21,378 nucleotides of DNA from contig DEDL01000011.1 of NCBI GenBank assembly GCA_002349525.1, positions 84,869 through 106,246 on the forward strand, read 5' to 3'. Below the pieces are notes generated by a model, which was not told the DNA's origin, did no database searches, and saw only the letters and a list, made by a program, of their open reading frames with translations. Positions 8,089 to 15,943 of this stretch are shown here, piece by piece (the first letter of the stretch is position 1; every line of letters starts with the position of its first letter). The position numbers and the translations under genes were made by a program. This DNA is from Lachnoclostridium sp. UBA2905 (lineage in GTDB: Bacteria > Bacillota > Clostridia > Lachnospirales > Lachnospiraceae).

Positions 8089-8093
8089 GGAGG
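8088..8093 (+). promoter_or_regulatory. Ribosome binding site that fixes the udp start
   Basis: GGGAGG lies 8 bases before the ATG at 8102. The upstream in-frame TTG at 8030 is only about 10 bases after the predicted transcription start and lacks a good site, so 8102 is preferred. Confidence 0.75.
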
Positions 8094-8101
8094 AATGTGG
8101 C

Positions 8102-8872
8102 ATGGTTAATTATTCTGAAAACAATAAGCAGTATCATATTCAGTGTGCTTCTGAAGACGTAGGAAAATATGTAATACTTACAGGTGATCCAAAAAGGTGT
8201 TGTAAGATTGCCCAATATTTTGATAATGCACAACTTGTTGCTGATAACAGAGAATTTGTGACTTATACAGGAACACTTTGTGGTGAAAAGGTCAGTGTTA
8301 CTTCAACAGGAATTGGTGGTCCTTCTGCTTCAATAGCGCTTGAAGAACTTGTAAAATGTGGAGCTCATACATTTATACGTGTTGGAACCTGTGGTGGTAT
8401 GGAACTTAAGGTTAAAGGGGGGGATCTTGTAGTTGCGAATGCTGCTGTGAGAATGGAAGGTACTACTAAGGAGTATGCTCCAATAGAGTATCCGGCAGTC
8501 GCAGATTTTGAAGTGGTTACTGCATTGGCTGATGTATGTAAGGATCTTGATTTCCCGTATCATGTCGGAGTATGTCAGAGTAAGGATTCATTTTATGGAC
8601 AGCACCAGCCTGAGATAATGCCTGTTTCATATGAATTGGAGAATAAGTGGAATGCCTGGTGTAGAATGGGATGCCTTGCTTCTGAAATGGAGACTGCCGC
8701 ATTATTTATTGTTGGAAGTTTTTTAAGAGTAAGGGTTGGTTCTGTATTGCTTGTGCTTGCTAATCAGGAAAGAGAAAAGGCAGGGCTTGAAAATATACAA
8801 TTTCACGATACCGAACGTGTTATAGTAACTGCTGTTGACGCTATGAAAAAACTTATTAATAAGGAAAAGTGA
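8102..8872 (+). CDS. udp: Uridine phosphorylase-family nucleoside phosphorylase
   Basis: Cytoplasmic nucleoside phosphorylase of the PNP/UDP family, expected to split uridine with phosphate into uracil and ribose-1-phosphate. With the ATG start it has 256 residues, the normal length. Visible marks, compared with E. coli Udp from memory: phosphate-loop TGDPKR at 27-32, NREF with R50, STGIGGPSASIALEEL at 68-83, IRVGTCGG with R93 and T96, PIEYPAVADFE at 128-137, and SEMETAAL at 194-201 with the ribose-binding ExE pair. The uracil-recognition block reads DSFYGQHQPE (162-171), whereas the E. coli enzyme has FYPGQER. The Gln is kept but the Arg appears to be Gln, so base preference is less certain. 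The stop overlaps a possible GTG start of cdd, so the two genes are translationally adjacent and form a pyrimidine ribonucleoside salvage pair. Confidence 0.87.
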   Translation: MVNYSENNKQYHIQCASEDVGKYVILTGDPKRCCKIAQYFDNAQLVADNREFVTYTGTLCGEKVSVTSTGIGGPSASIALEELVKCGAHTFIRVGTCGGMELKVKGGDLVVANAAVRMEGTTKEYAPIEYPAVADFEVVTALADVCKDLDFPYHVGVCQSKDSFYGQHQPEIMPVSYELENKWNAWCRMGCLASEMETAALFIVGSFLRVRVGSVLLVLANQEREKAGLENIQFHDTERVIVTAVDAMKKLINKEK

Positions 8873-8877
8873 TTACT

Positions 8878-9297
8878 ATGAAAAATGGTGTTGAGGAAAA
8901 GGTAATATTAGAATTAATAGAAAAGGCAATAGAAGCAAGAAAATACGCGTATGCACCATATTCTAACTTTATGGTGGGAGCTGCCGTACTTGGATGTAAT
9001 GGTTTAATATATATAGGCTGCAATATTGAAAATGCATCTTATGGAGCATCAAACTGTGCTGAAAGGACGGCTATATTTAAAGGTATAAGTGAGGGCTGTA
9101 CATCATTTGCTGGAATTGCCATAGTTGGTGGAAGAAAAGATGAAGAATTAATTAAGTGTAGTCCGTGTGGAATTTGCAGACAGGTTATGTCAGAATTTTT
9201 TGATAAAAGCAGTCAGATTATTTTGGCAACAGATTATGATAAATATGTTATTAAAAGCCTGGATGAACTTTTGCCCTGTTCATTTACGGAATTTTAA
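8878..9297 (+). CDS. cdd: Cytidine deaminase
   Basis: Converts cytidine and deoxycytidine to uridine and deoxyuridine, feeding the upstream uridine phosphorylase and, after phosphorylation, the UMP kinase downstream. The protein from the ATG has 139 residues, typical of the small tetrameric homologues of Gram-positives. Zinc-site motifs are CAERTA, with C60 and the catalytic E62, and PCGICRQ with C97 and C100. The substrate-binding NIENASYG lies at 49-56 and YAPYSNF at 25-31. Two starts are possible: GTG at 8869, which overlaps the udp stop as GTGA, and ATG at 8878. AAGGA at 8861-8865 is 3 nt from the first and 12 nt from the second, so neither is ideal. I prefer ATG because family proteins begin close to it. 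Confidence 0.92.
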   Translation: MKNGVEEKVILELIEKAIEARKYAYAPYSNFMVGAAVLGCNGLIYIGCNIENASYGASNCAERTAIFKGISEGCTSFAGIAIVGGRKDEELIKCSPCGICRQVMSEFFDKSSQIILATDYDKYVIKSLDELLPCSFTEF

Positions 9298-9302
9298 AAA
9301 GG

Positions 9303-9331
9303 TTGCACCGAAACATTCTATAGTATATAAT
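9303..9331 (+). promoter_or_regulatory. Candidate sigma-A promoter of the pyrH-polC run
   Basis: TATAAT at 9326-9331 is perfect; 17 bp upstream lies TTGCAC (9303-9308), which keeps only the TTG of the -35 consensus. It sits six bases past the cdd stop and 75 bases before pyrH. Read-through from cdd may also occur, since no terminator is visible. Confidence 0.55.
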
Positions 9332-9405
9332 TAATTAGGTTATGGATTTTGAATCATTAACCGATTGATAAAATGATAATAGCAATATAGAAGGAGGAGC
9401 TTTAT

Positions 9406-10110
9406 ATGGCTGGTTATAAAAGAGTTTTACTTAAACTCAGTGGAGAGGCACTTGCCGGAGATAATAAAACTGGATTTGATGAGGCAACATGCAGAAAAAT
9501 TGCTTTACAGATAAAAGAATTATGTGATAATGGTACTGAAATTGCCATTGTTATTGGTGGAGGAAACTTCTGGAGAGGAAGAACAAGTGAGAATATTGAC
9601 AGAACCAAGGCAGACCAGATTGGAATGCTTGCAACAGTTATGAACTGTATTTATATGTCAGAGATATGCAGAAGTGTAGGAATTAAAACAGATATCCTTA
9701 CTCCATTTGCATGTGGTTCATTTACTTCACTTTTTTCAAAGGACAAGGTAATGGAGTCATTTGAAGCAGGAAAGATTGTATTCCTTGCAGGTGGAACAGG
9801 ACATCCATATTTTTCAACAGATACAGCAACAGCTCTTAGAGCTATCGAGATTGATGCCGACGTTATTCTTGCAGCCAAGTCAATAGATGGTGTGTATTCA
9901 GCAGATCCAATGGTTGATAAGAATGCAGTTAAGTATGATACACTTGCAATTGGTACAATTGTTGATAATAAGCTTGGTGTAATTGATCTTGCGGCTGCAG
10001 TTCTTTGCCTGGAGAATAAGATGCCAATGCTCATATTTGGGCTCAATGAGGAAAACAGTATTATTAATGCAGTTAATGGTAAATCTAACGGAACACTTAT
10101 CACAGTCTGA
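9406..10110 (+). CDS. pyrH: UMP kinase
   Basis: Phosphorylates UMP to UDP with ATP, the step that commits uridylate to RNA, DNA and UDP-sugar synthesis. The protein has 234 residues, close to the bacterial hexameric PyrH size of about 240. Amino-acid-kinase fold motifs are KLSGEAL at 10-16, the glycine loop VIGGGNFWRG at 49-58, and GGTGHPYFSTDTA at 129-141, where the GTGxPFFTTDT signature is expected. SIDGVYSADP at 159-168 is the usual nucleotide-end motif. AAGGAGG lies 8 nt before the ATG. In many Firmicutes rpsB and tsf precede pyrH; here cytidine deaminase does, so the gene has a salvage context upstream and the usual frr downstream. Just past the stop the last 26 bases of the gene are repeated once. 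Confidence 0.96.
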   Translation: MAGYKRVLLKLSGEALAGDNKTGFDEATCRKIALQIKELCDNGTEIAIVIGGGNFWRGRTSENIDRTKADQIGMLATVMNCIYMSEICRSVGIKTDILTPFACGSFTSLFSKDKVMESFEAGKIVFLAGGTGHPYFSTDTATALRAIEIDADVILAAKSIDGVYSADPMVDKNAVKYDTLAIGTIVDNKLGVIDLAAAVLCLENKMPMLIFGLNEENSIINAVNGKSNGTLITV

Positions 10111-10136
10111 TTAACGGAACATTTATCACAGTCTGA
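10085..10136 (+). repeat. 26-bp tandem duplication of the pyrH 3' end
   Basis: Unit 1 (10085-10110) is the end of pyrH including its TGA stop. Unit 2 (10111-10136) follows with no gap and differs at 2 of 26 positions, both C to T. The unit length is not a multiple of three, and unit 2 is past the stop, so it is non-coding. Unit 1 encodes the expected PyrH end SNGTLITV, so unit 2 looks like the added copy, probably by replication slippage. Confidence 0.9.
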
Positions 10137-10205
10137 AATTGACTTCAACTGAGATAATTATGAATAAAATATATTAATATGAATTTAAATTTGGAGGAAT
10201 TATAA

Positions 10206-10754
10206 ATGGAATTAAAAGACTTTGAAAGCAAAATGGAGAAATCTTTAAGTAATCTTAATGAGGAATATGTATCAATCAGAGCAGGACGCGCTAATCCACA
10301 TATCCTTGATAAAATAACTGTTGACTACTATGGAACACAGTCACCATTACAGTCAGTGGCTAATATTTCTGTGCCTGAAGCACGTATTATCCAGATTCAG
10401 CCATGGGAGTCAAGCCTTATTAAGGAAATTGAGAAGGCATTAATGTGTTCAGATATTGGAATTACACCTTCTAATGATGGTAAGACTATTCGTCTTGTAT
10501 TCCCTGAGCTTACAGAAGAAAGACGTAAGGATCTTGCTAAGGATGTTAAGAAGAAGGCTGAGAATGCAAAGGTTGCTATCAGAAATATCAGAAGAGATGC
10601 TAATGACAGCATTAAGAAAGAGCAGAAAGCTAATGAAATTTCAGAAGATGAAGCTAAGCAGATTGAAGACAAAGTTCAGAAGCTTACAGATAAGTATGTA
10701 GCACTTATTGATAAAGTAATGGATGATAAGACTGCAGAGATTATGACAGTTTAA
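10206..10754 (+). CDS. frr: Ribosome recycling factor
   Basis: Acts with EF-G to split the post-termination ribosome complex in the cytoplasm. The 182-residue length is standard (about 185). Clear marks include SIRAGRANP at 23-31, followed by the domain II strands DKITVDYYGTQSPL, the stretch ISVPEARIIQIQPW, GITPSNDGKTIRLVFPELTEERR at about 84-107, and the long C-terminal helix AIRNIRRDANDSIKK. GGAGG at 10193-10197 lies 8 nt before ATG. The position directly after pyrH and before uppS is the conserved Firmicutes order. Confidence 0.97.
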   Translation: MELKDFESKMEKSLSNLNEEYVSIRAGRANPHILDKITVDYYGTQSPLQSVANISVPEARIIQIQPWESSLIKEIEKALMCSDIGITPSNDGKTIRLVFPELTEERRKDLAKDVKKKAENAKVAIRNIRRDANDSIKKEQKANEISEDEAKQIEDKVQKLTDKYVALIDKVMDDKTAEIMTV

Positions 10755-10801
10755 TCTGTTTGTATTGTATGTAATAAAAAGAGTAATTTGGAGAGTAATT
10801 T

Positions 10802-11509
10802 ATGTCTGAGAATAATGTGCCTAAACACGTTGCTATAATATTAGATGGTAACGGAAGATGGGCTAAAAAAAGATTCCTTCCAAGGAATGCTGGTCATGCC
10901 CAGGGAAGTAAGACGGTAGAGCAGATTTGTGAGGATGCTCATGATCTTGGAATAAAGTATCTGACAGTATATGCATTTTCAACTGAAAACTGGAAACGTC
11001 CAAAGGATGAAGTTGATGCATTAATGAAGCTTCTTAACAAATATCTTAAAAACTGCATAGAGAGAAGCACTAAGAATAATATGCGTGTCCGCGTAATTGG
11101 AGATATTACTCCACTTGCTGATGACATTAAGGAAAAGATTGTTAAGCTTGAAAAAGTTTCAAAGAATAACACAGGACTCAATTTCCAGGTAGCACTTAAT
11201 TATGGGGGCAGGGATGAGATCATTCGTGCTATTAAGAAGTGTGCCAGTGATTGTGCTGATGGACTGATTAAGCCTGATGATATTACCGAAGAACTGTTTT
11301 CAGAAAGACTTGATACATCAGATATTCCTGATCCTGATCTTCTTATCAGAACCAGTGGAGAGCAGCGACTTTCAAACTTTCTTTTGTGGCAGCTCGCATA
11401 CACAGAATTTTATTTTACAGATGTTCTGTGGCCGGATTTTAACAAGAAGGAATTACAAAAAGCAATAGATTATTATGCGTCAAGAGACCGAAGATTCGGA
11501 GGGGTCTGA
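10802..11509 (+). CDS. uppS: Isoprenyl transferase (undecaprenyl diphosphate synthase)
   Basis: Adds isopentenyl units in cis to farnesyl diphosphate to make the C55 lipid carrier for peptidoglycan and other wall polymers. The protein has 235 residues. Family motifs: HVAIILDGNGRWAKKR at 9-24 with catalytic D15, AFSTENWKRP at 58-67, NYGGRDEI at 133-140, and LIRTSGEQRLSNFLLWQLAY at 181-200 with the second substrate-binding arginine R183 and E187. GGAGAGTAA precedes the ATG. The stop lies one base before the cdsA start, so translation is probably coupled. Its supply genes dxr and ispG (MEP pathway) follow in the same run, which makes this a lipid-carrier synthesis block. Confidence 0.96.
   Translation: MSENNVPKHVAIILDGNGRWAKKRFLPRNAGHAQGSKTVEQICEDAHDLGIKYLTVYAFSTENWKRPKDEVDALMKLLNKYLKNCIERSTKNNMRVRVIGDITPLADDIKEKIVKLEKVSKNNTGLNFQVALNYGGRDEIIRAIKKCASDCADGLIKPDDITEELFSERLDTSDIPDPDLLIRTSGEQRLSNFLLWQLAYTEFYFTDVLWPDFNKKELQKAIDYYASRDRRFGGV
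11498..11504 (+). promoter_or_regulatory. Ribosome binding site that fixes the cdsA start
   Basis: GGAGGGG inside the 3' end of uppS lies 6 nt before ATG 11511. The longer in-frame start at 11475 has no such site, so 11511 is the likely start and the two genes do not overlap. Confidence 0.8.
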
Positions 11510-11510
11510 T

Positions 11511-12329
11511 ATGTTTATCACCAGAACAATAAGTGGAGCAGTCTTGCTGATTATAATGTTTGGCTCGATATTCCTTGGTAATCCGGTCTGGTTTGGACTT
11601 AATATTGTATTATCCATGATTGCAATGTATGAGATGTTAAAGGTGTTTAAGTTAGAAAAAACATCCCTTGCTTTCATTAGCTATATTTCAGGAATATGTA
11701 TATATGCATTGTTATATTTGAAGCATGATGACCTGATACTGGGAATAATAGTTTTAGGTTTTATATGTATGATGGCTGCATATGTTATTAAATGGCCGCA
11801 TTTTGATGCATCTGATATTGCTAAAGCATTATTTTCTTTGATTTATACGTGCGTCTGCATGTCATTTTTGTATAGACTCAGAGTTGTAAATAATGGAATA
11901 TATTATGTATGGCTTGTATTTATAGGTGCCTGGGGTTCTGATACCTGCGCGTATCTTACAGGAATTCTTATTGGAAAACATAAGCTTCCAAGTACACTCA
12001 GTCCTAAAAAGACAATTGAGGGTTGTGTAGGTGGAGTTGCCGGAGCAGCTCTTATTGGAGTACTTTATGGTTTATTTGCCAGAGGTCATATAGATATGCA
12101 TGCAAACCTTGTTATTGTATTTGGTATTACAGGTGCCATATGTTCAGTTTTATCACAGATTGGAGATTTGTGTGCATCAGCCGTTAAACGTAATTGTTCC
12201 ATTAAGGATTATGGAAAGCTTATTCCGGGACATGGCGGTGTAATGGACAGATTCGACAGTATTATCTTTTTGGCACCAATAATATACTATATATTATATG
12301 TCCTTGAGAAATTACAGATGATTCAGTAA
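11511..12329 (+). CDS. cdsA: Phosphatidate cytidylyltransferase
   Basis: Integral membrane enzyme that makes CDP-diacylglycerol from phosphatidic acid and CTP, the branch-point precursor of membrane phospholipids. With the ATG at 11511 it has 272 residues, normal for CdsA. Several hydrophobic membrane segments are visible, for example about 8-45, 54-70, 75-93, 105-121, 131-152, 173-190, 198-218 and 250-266. The family signature is at about 223-250: SAVKRNCSIKDYGKLIPG followed by HGGVMDRFDS, which holds the metal-binding aspartates. It follows uppS by one base and precedes dxr by 18 bases, the standard order in Firmicutes. Confidence 0.95.
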   Translation: MFITRTISGAVLLIIMFGSIFLGNPVWFGLNIVLSMIAMYEMLKVFKLEKTSLAFISYISGICIYALLYLKHDDLILGIIVLGFICMMAAYVIKWPHFDASDIAKALFSLIYTCVCMSFLYRLRVVNNGIYYVWLVFIGAWGSDTCAYLTGILIGKHKLPSTLSPKKTIEGCVGGVAGAALIGVLYGLFARGHIDMHANLVIVFGITGAICSVLSQIGDLCASAVKRNCSIKDYGKLIPGHGGVMDRFDSIIFLAPIIYYILYVLEKLQMIQ

Positions 12330-12347
12330 TAAATGGGGGAATAAAGA

Positions 12348-13481
12348 ATGAGAAGAATAAGTATACTTGGTTCTTCAGGTTCAATTGGTACACAGACATT
12401 AGATGTTATAAGAGACAATCCTGGAGATTTTAAGGTTGTTTGTCTGGCTGTTAATGGTAATATAGATATATTGAAAAAGCAGGTTGAAGAATTTAAACCT
12501 GATTTTGTAAGCATTTTTAATGAAAAAAAGGCTCTTGAAGCTAAGAATATATTAGGCACAGATGTTCATATATTAACAGGTATGGATGGCTTAATAGAAT
12601 GTGCGACTAATGAGCAGGTAGATATTGTTGTAGGTGCTGTTGTTGGAATGATTGGTGTAAGACCAGTTGTTGAAGCAGTTAAGGCAGGAAAGGACATTGC
12701 TCTTGCCAATAAGGAATCCTTAGTTACTGCAGGACATATTATAATGCCACTGGCTGAAAAAATGGGTGTTTCAATTCTTCCGGTAGATAGTGAACATTCG
12801 GCAATATTCCAGGCCCTTAATGGTGAAGATAAAAAATCACTTCATAAAATATGGCTTACAGCTTCTGGTGGTCCTTTCAGAGGCAAAAAACGTGATGAAC
12901 TTAAGAATGTTTCAGTAGAGCAGGCTCTTAACCATCCAAACTGGAGCATGGGTAAAAAAATCACCATTGACTCTGCTACAATGGTTAATAAAGGACTTGA
13001 ACTTATGGAAGCAAAATGGCTTTTCGGAACTGATATTGATAAAATACAGATTCTTATACAGCCACAGAGCGTTATTCATTCAATGGTTGAATTTGAAGAT
13101 GGTGCTGTAATAGCTGAGCTTGGAACGCCTGATATGAGACTTCCAATACAGTACGCACTTTATTATCCTAAAAGAATATATCTAAGAGGTGACAGGGTAG
13201 ATTTTTATTCTCTTGGAAAGCTTGATTTTGATAAACCTGATTTGGAGACATTTGAGGGACTTAATGCTGCGATTGATGCAGCCCATATCGGTGGAAGTAT
13301 GCCGACAGTATTTAATGCTGCCAATGAGTGTGCTGTAGCAAGATTTCTTGCCGGTAAAATAGGTTTCCTTGATATTGCCGATATGATTAAAAATATTATG
13401 GAGAAGCATACTGTTATTGAAAATCCTGACATTGACACAATTATTGGTCTTGGGGATGAGATTTTTAAAGAGTATATGTAG
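12348..13481 (+). CDS. dxr: 1-deoxy-D-xylulose 5-phosphate reductoisomerase
   Basis: Converts DXP to 2-C-methyl-D-erythritol 4-phosphate with NADPH, the first committed step of the MEP isoprenoid pathway. The protein has 377 residues, slightly shorter than the E. coli enzyme (398) as is usual in Firmicutes. The NADPH motif GSSGSIG is at 8-14, ALANKESLV at 118-126, the metal ligands D147 and E149 in PVDSEHSAIFQAL, LTASGGPFRG at 170-179, and the flexible-loop and metal region HPNWSMGKKITIDSATMVNK at 196-215 with E218 just after. GGGGGA precedes ATG at good spacing. Together with ispG three kilobases on, it places two MEP steps in the run with uppS. Confidence 0.97.
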   Translation: MRRISILGSSGSIGTQTLDVIRDNPGDFKVVCLAVNGNIDILKKQVEEFKPDFVSIFNEKKALEAKNILGTDVHILTGMDGLIECATNEQVDIVVGAVVGMIGVRPVVEAVKAGKDIALANKESLVTAGHIIMPLAEKMGVSILPVDSEHSAIFQALNGEDKKSLHKIWLTASGGPFRGKKRDELKNVSVEQALNHPNWSMGKKITIDSATMVNKGLELMEAKWLFGTDIDKIQILIQPQSVIHSMVEFEDGAVIAELGTPDMRLPIQYALYYPKRIYLRGDRVDFYSLGKLDFDKPDLETFEGLNAAIDAAHIGGSMPTVFNAANECAVARFLAGKIGFLDIADMIKNIMEKHTVIENPDIDTIIGLGDEIFKEYM

Positions 13482-13510
13482 CTTCGTGTTGTAATGGAAA
13501 GGGTTAGATA

Positions 13511-14680
13511 ATGAATATAATAATTGCATTACTGTTATTCAGTGTGATAGTAATATTTCATGAATTTGGTCATTTTATTCTTGCAAGAGCAAATGGAGTT
13601 GAGGTGACAGAGTTCTCACTGGGAATGGGTCCGAGAATCATAACGTTTGTTAAAACAGATAAGGGCTGCAGAATAAAGTTTTTTGTTTCACAAAAGGTGT
13701 TTGAAACGGAAGACGGATGGAAAGGTAAAACAAAGTATTCACTGAAAATATTGCCTTTTGGTGGTTCATGTATAATGCTTGGTGAAGATGATGTTGTTGA
13801 TTCAGATAATGCATTTTGTAAAAAAAGCGTATATGCAAGAATGTCTGTTGTATTTGCCGGACCATTTTTCAATTTTATATTTGCATTTGTAATGTCAATA
13901 ATTGTTATTGCATGCTCAGGTTATGATAAGCCTGTTGTATCATCTGTTGAGGCTGGAATGCCAATGGCTGAAGCAGGTGTATTACCAGGAGATGAAGTAG
14001 TTAAAATCAATAATTCAAGAATAAGGATTAATAGAGAGATTTCATCATATTTCATGTTTAATCCATTGCAGCCTGATAAGGAGCTTACAATGGAGCTTAG
14101 ACGTAATGGTGAAAACTATACTGTAACGGTATTGCCAAAGGAAGCTAAAATACCAAGTGCTTTGGATGGTTTTTGCCAGGGCGAAACTACAGGTGAAGTG
14201 AATAAAAGTACTTCAGTAAGAGTTGGATTTGGTTATTCCTCAGAACGCATTAAGGGAACAGCATTAGACGTTGTGAAATATTCGTTTTATGAGGTTAAAT
14301 ATTGGATTGTTACCACAGTAAAGAGTCTTGGTATGTTAGTAACTGGAAAGTTAAGTAAGGATGATTTATCAGGTCCGGTTGGAATTGTGACTGTTGTAGG
14401 TGACATGGTTGATCAGTCTAAGAGTCTTGGTGTATCAGCCGTTGTGCTCAATCTTCTTTATTTTGGAATATTACTTTCAGCCAACCTTGGTGTTATGAAT
14501 CTTTTACCTATACCTGCATTAGATGGCGGAAGGCTTTTGTTCCAGATAATTGAGGTTATAAGAAGAAAACCAATTGATCCTGAAAAAGAGGGTATTGTTA
14601 CGATGATTGGTTTTGCTTTGTTAATGGCTCTTATGGTATTTGTAATGTTTAATGATATAACAAGACTATTTGCAAAGTAA
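13511..14680 (+). CDS. rseP: Site-2 intramembrane zinc metalloprotease, RseP/RasP family
   Basis: Membrane-embedded M50 protease that cuts transmembrane segments of substrates such as anti-sigma factors and leftover signal peptides in related bacteria; the substrate here is unknown. The protein has 389 residues. The HEFGH zinc motif is at residues 17-21 in the first membrane helix. A further membrane segment is near 112-135, a PDZ domain spans about 145-212 (AEAGVLPGDEVVKIN is a typical PDZ turn), and near the C terminus the third zinc ligand lies in NLLPIPALDGG (about 330-340), followed by a last hydrophobic helix. GGAAAGGG precedes the ATG. Position after dxr matches B. subtilis rasP. In that organism proS follows; here ispG does. 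Confidence 0.93.
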   Translation: MNIIIALLLFSVIVIFHEFGHFILARANGVEVTEFSLGMGPRIITFVKTDKGCRIKFFVSQKVFETEDGWKGKTKYSLKILPFGGSCIMLGEDDVVDSDNAFCKKSVYARMSVVFAGPFFNFIFAFVMSIIVIACSGYDKPVVSSVEAGMPMAEAGVLPGDEVVKINNSRIRINREISSYFMFNPLQPDKELTMELRRNGENYTVTVLPKEAKIPSALDGFCQGETTGEVNKSTSVRVGFGYSSERIKGTALDVVKYSFYEVKYWIVTTVKSLGMLVTGKLSKDDLSGPVGIVTVVGDMVDQSKSLGVSAVVLNLLYFGILLSANLGVMNLLPIPALDGGRLLFQIIEVIRRKPIDPEKEGIVTMIGFALLMALMVFVMFNDITRLFAK

Positions 14681-14722
14681 CATTTTTGGATGATATAGTT
14701 TTTATCTCAGTTGAGAAGGCTT

Positions 14723-14738
14723 CCACTTCTGCAAGTGG
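14723..14738 (+). other. Short hairpin between rseP and ispG
   Basis: CCACTT and AAGTGG form a perfect 6-bp stem around the loop CTGC in the 96-base gap. No T-run follows, so it is not a classical terminator. It may be a processing or stability element, or chance. Confidence 0.35.
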
Positions 14739-14776
14739 TGTGTAATGATAAATTTTTATATAATAAATAGAGGTGT

Positions 14777-15832
14777 ATGATTGTGACTAAAAATTCTAAA
14801 GTAGTTGATGTTGGCGGAGTAAAAATGGGTGGAGATAATCCGGTACGCATTCAGTCCATGACTAATACGAAAACAGAAGATGTTAAAGCTACAGTTGCCC
14901 AGATATTAAGACTTGAAGAGGCAGGTTGCGAGCTTGTCAGATGTACGGTTCCTACTATGGAAGCAGCGTGTGCGCTTAAAGAAATAAAAAAACAGATTCA
15001 TATACCATTAATTGCTGATATTCACTTTGATTATAAACTTGCAATAGCTGCAATTGAAAATGGAGCAGATAAAATTCGCATTAATCCAGGAAATATAGGA
15101 AGTAATGAAAAGGTAAAAGCAGTTGTTGATGCTGCAAAGAAAGCCAATATTCCTATTCGCATAGGTGTAAACAGTGGTTCTCTTGAAAAGGACAAAATCG
15201 AAAAATACGGTGGAGTTACTGCTGAGGGAATTACCGAGAGTGCATTAGAAAAAATAAAGCTTATTGAAGACATGGGTTATGATAATCTTGTTGTAAGTAT
15301 AAAATCATCAGATGTTCTTATGAGCATAAAAGCCCACGAACTGATTGCAAAGAGCACTAAACATCCTATTCATGTAGGAATTACAGAGGCTGGAACTGTA
15401 TGGGCTGGAAATATTAAGTCTGCAATAGGAATTGGAATTATTCTTCATGAAGGAATTGGTGATACAATAAGAGTTTCTCTTACAGGAGATCCTGTGGAAG
15501 AGATATATTCTGCAAAACTCATTTTAAAGACTCTTGGTCTTAGGAAAGACGGAGTTACAGTCGTATCCTGTCCAACATGTGGAAGAACGAACGTAGACCT
15601 TATATCTTTGGCCAATAAGGTTGAAGAAATGGTTAAGGACATTGATAAACCGATTAAGGTTGCTGTTATGGGATGTGTTGTTAACGGACCAGGGGAAGCA
15701 AGAGAAGCAGATCTTGGGATTGCCGGAGGCATAGGTGAAGGTTTGTTGTTTAAAAAGGGAGAGATTATAAAAAAGGTACCGGAAGAGAATCTCCTTGAAG
15801 AACTTAAGGCCGAACTTGATAAACTTGTATAG
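14777..15832 (+). CDS. ispG: 4-hydroxy-3-methylbut-2-en-1-yl diphosphate synthase
   Basis: Iron-sulfur enzyme of the MEP pathway that converts MEcPP to HMBPP. The 351 residues match the short bacterial form without the plant-type insert. The N-terminal TIM barrel shows IQSMTNTKTEDV at about 25-36, LVRCTVPTMEAA, PLIADIHFDYKLA and DKIRINPGNIG. The 4Fe-4S ligands are two cysteines in VSCPTCGRTNVDL (about 263-275) and one in MGCVVNGPGEAREADLGIAG (about 299-318), which also supplies the fourth ligand Glu. Start choice: ATG 14777 is only 3 nt after AGAGG, whereas in-frame GTG 14783 is 9 nt after it, so the real start may be two codons later. It occupies the slot between rseP and polC where B. subtilis has proS. 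Confidence 0.96.
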   Translation: MIVTKNSKVVDVGGVKMGGDNPVRIQSMTNTKTEDVKATVAQILRLEEAGCELVRCTVPTMEAACALKEIKKQIHIPLIADIHFDYKLAIAAIENGADKIRINPGNIGSNEKVKAVVDAAKKANIPIRIGVNSGSLEKDKIEKYGGVTAEGITESALEKIKLIEDMGYDNLVVSIKSSDVLMSIKAHELIAKSTKHPIHVGITEAGTVWAGNIKSAIGIGIILHEGIGDTIRVSLTGDPVEEIYSAKLILKTLGLRKDGVTVVSCPTCGRTNVDLISLANKVEEMVKDIDKPIKVAVMGCVVNGPGEAREADLGIAGGIGEGLLFKKGEIIKKVPEENLLEELKAELDKLV

Positions 15833-15943
15833 CAACGATTTAATATGAGAAGAAAGCGGAGTGGATTGCCAGTATTATTGATATATGTTGTGTCACAGGC
15901 TTATTTAATTTGATTAATTGTTTTGGTATAAGAGGGTTTTAAT

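Noticed and set aside
8030..8101. N-terminal extension of the uridine phosphorylase from a TTG codon
   Set aside because: The predicted transcription start leaves almost no leader, the added residues match no family N-terminus, and GGGAGG supports ATG 8102. It is kept only as a point to test in the findings.
8021..8101. Riboswitch in the udp leader
   Set aside because: Compared from memory with the purine, preQ1, ZTP, fluoride, guanidine and THF classes; no conserved core matched. A covariance-model search would decide.
11475..11510. Longer cdsA start overlapping uppS
   Set aside because: The GGAGGGG site and the normal family N-terminus place the start at 11511.
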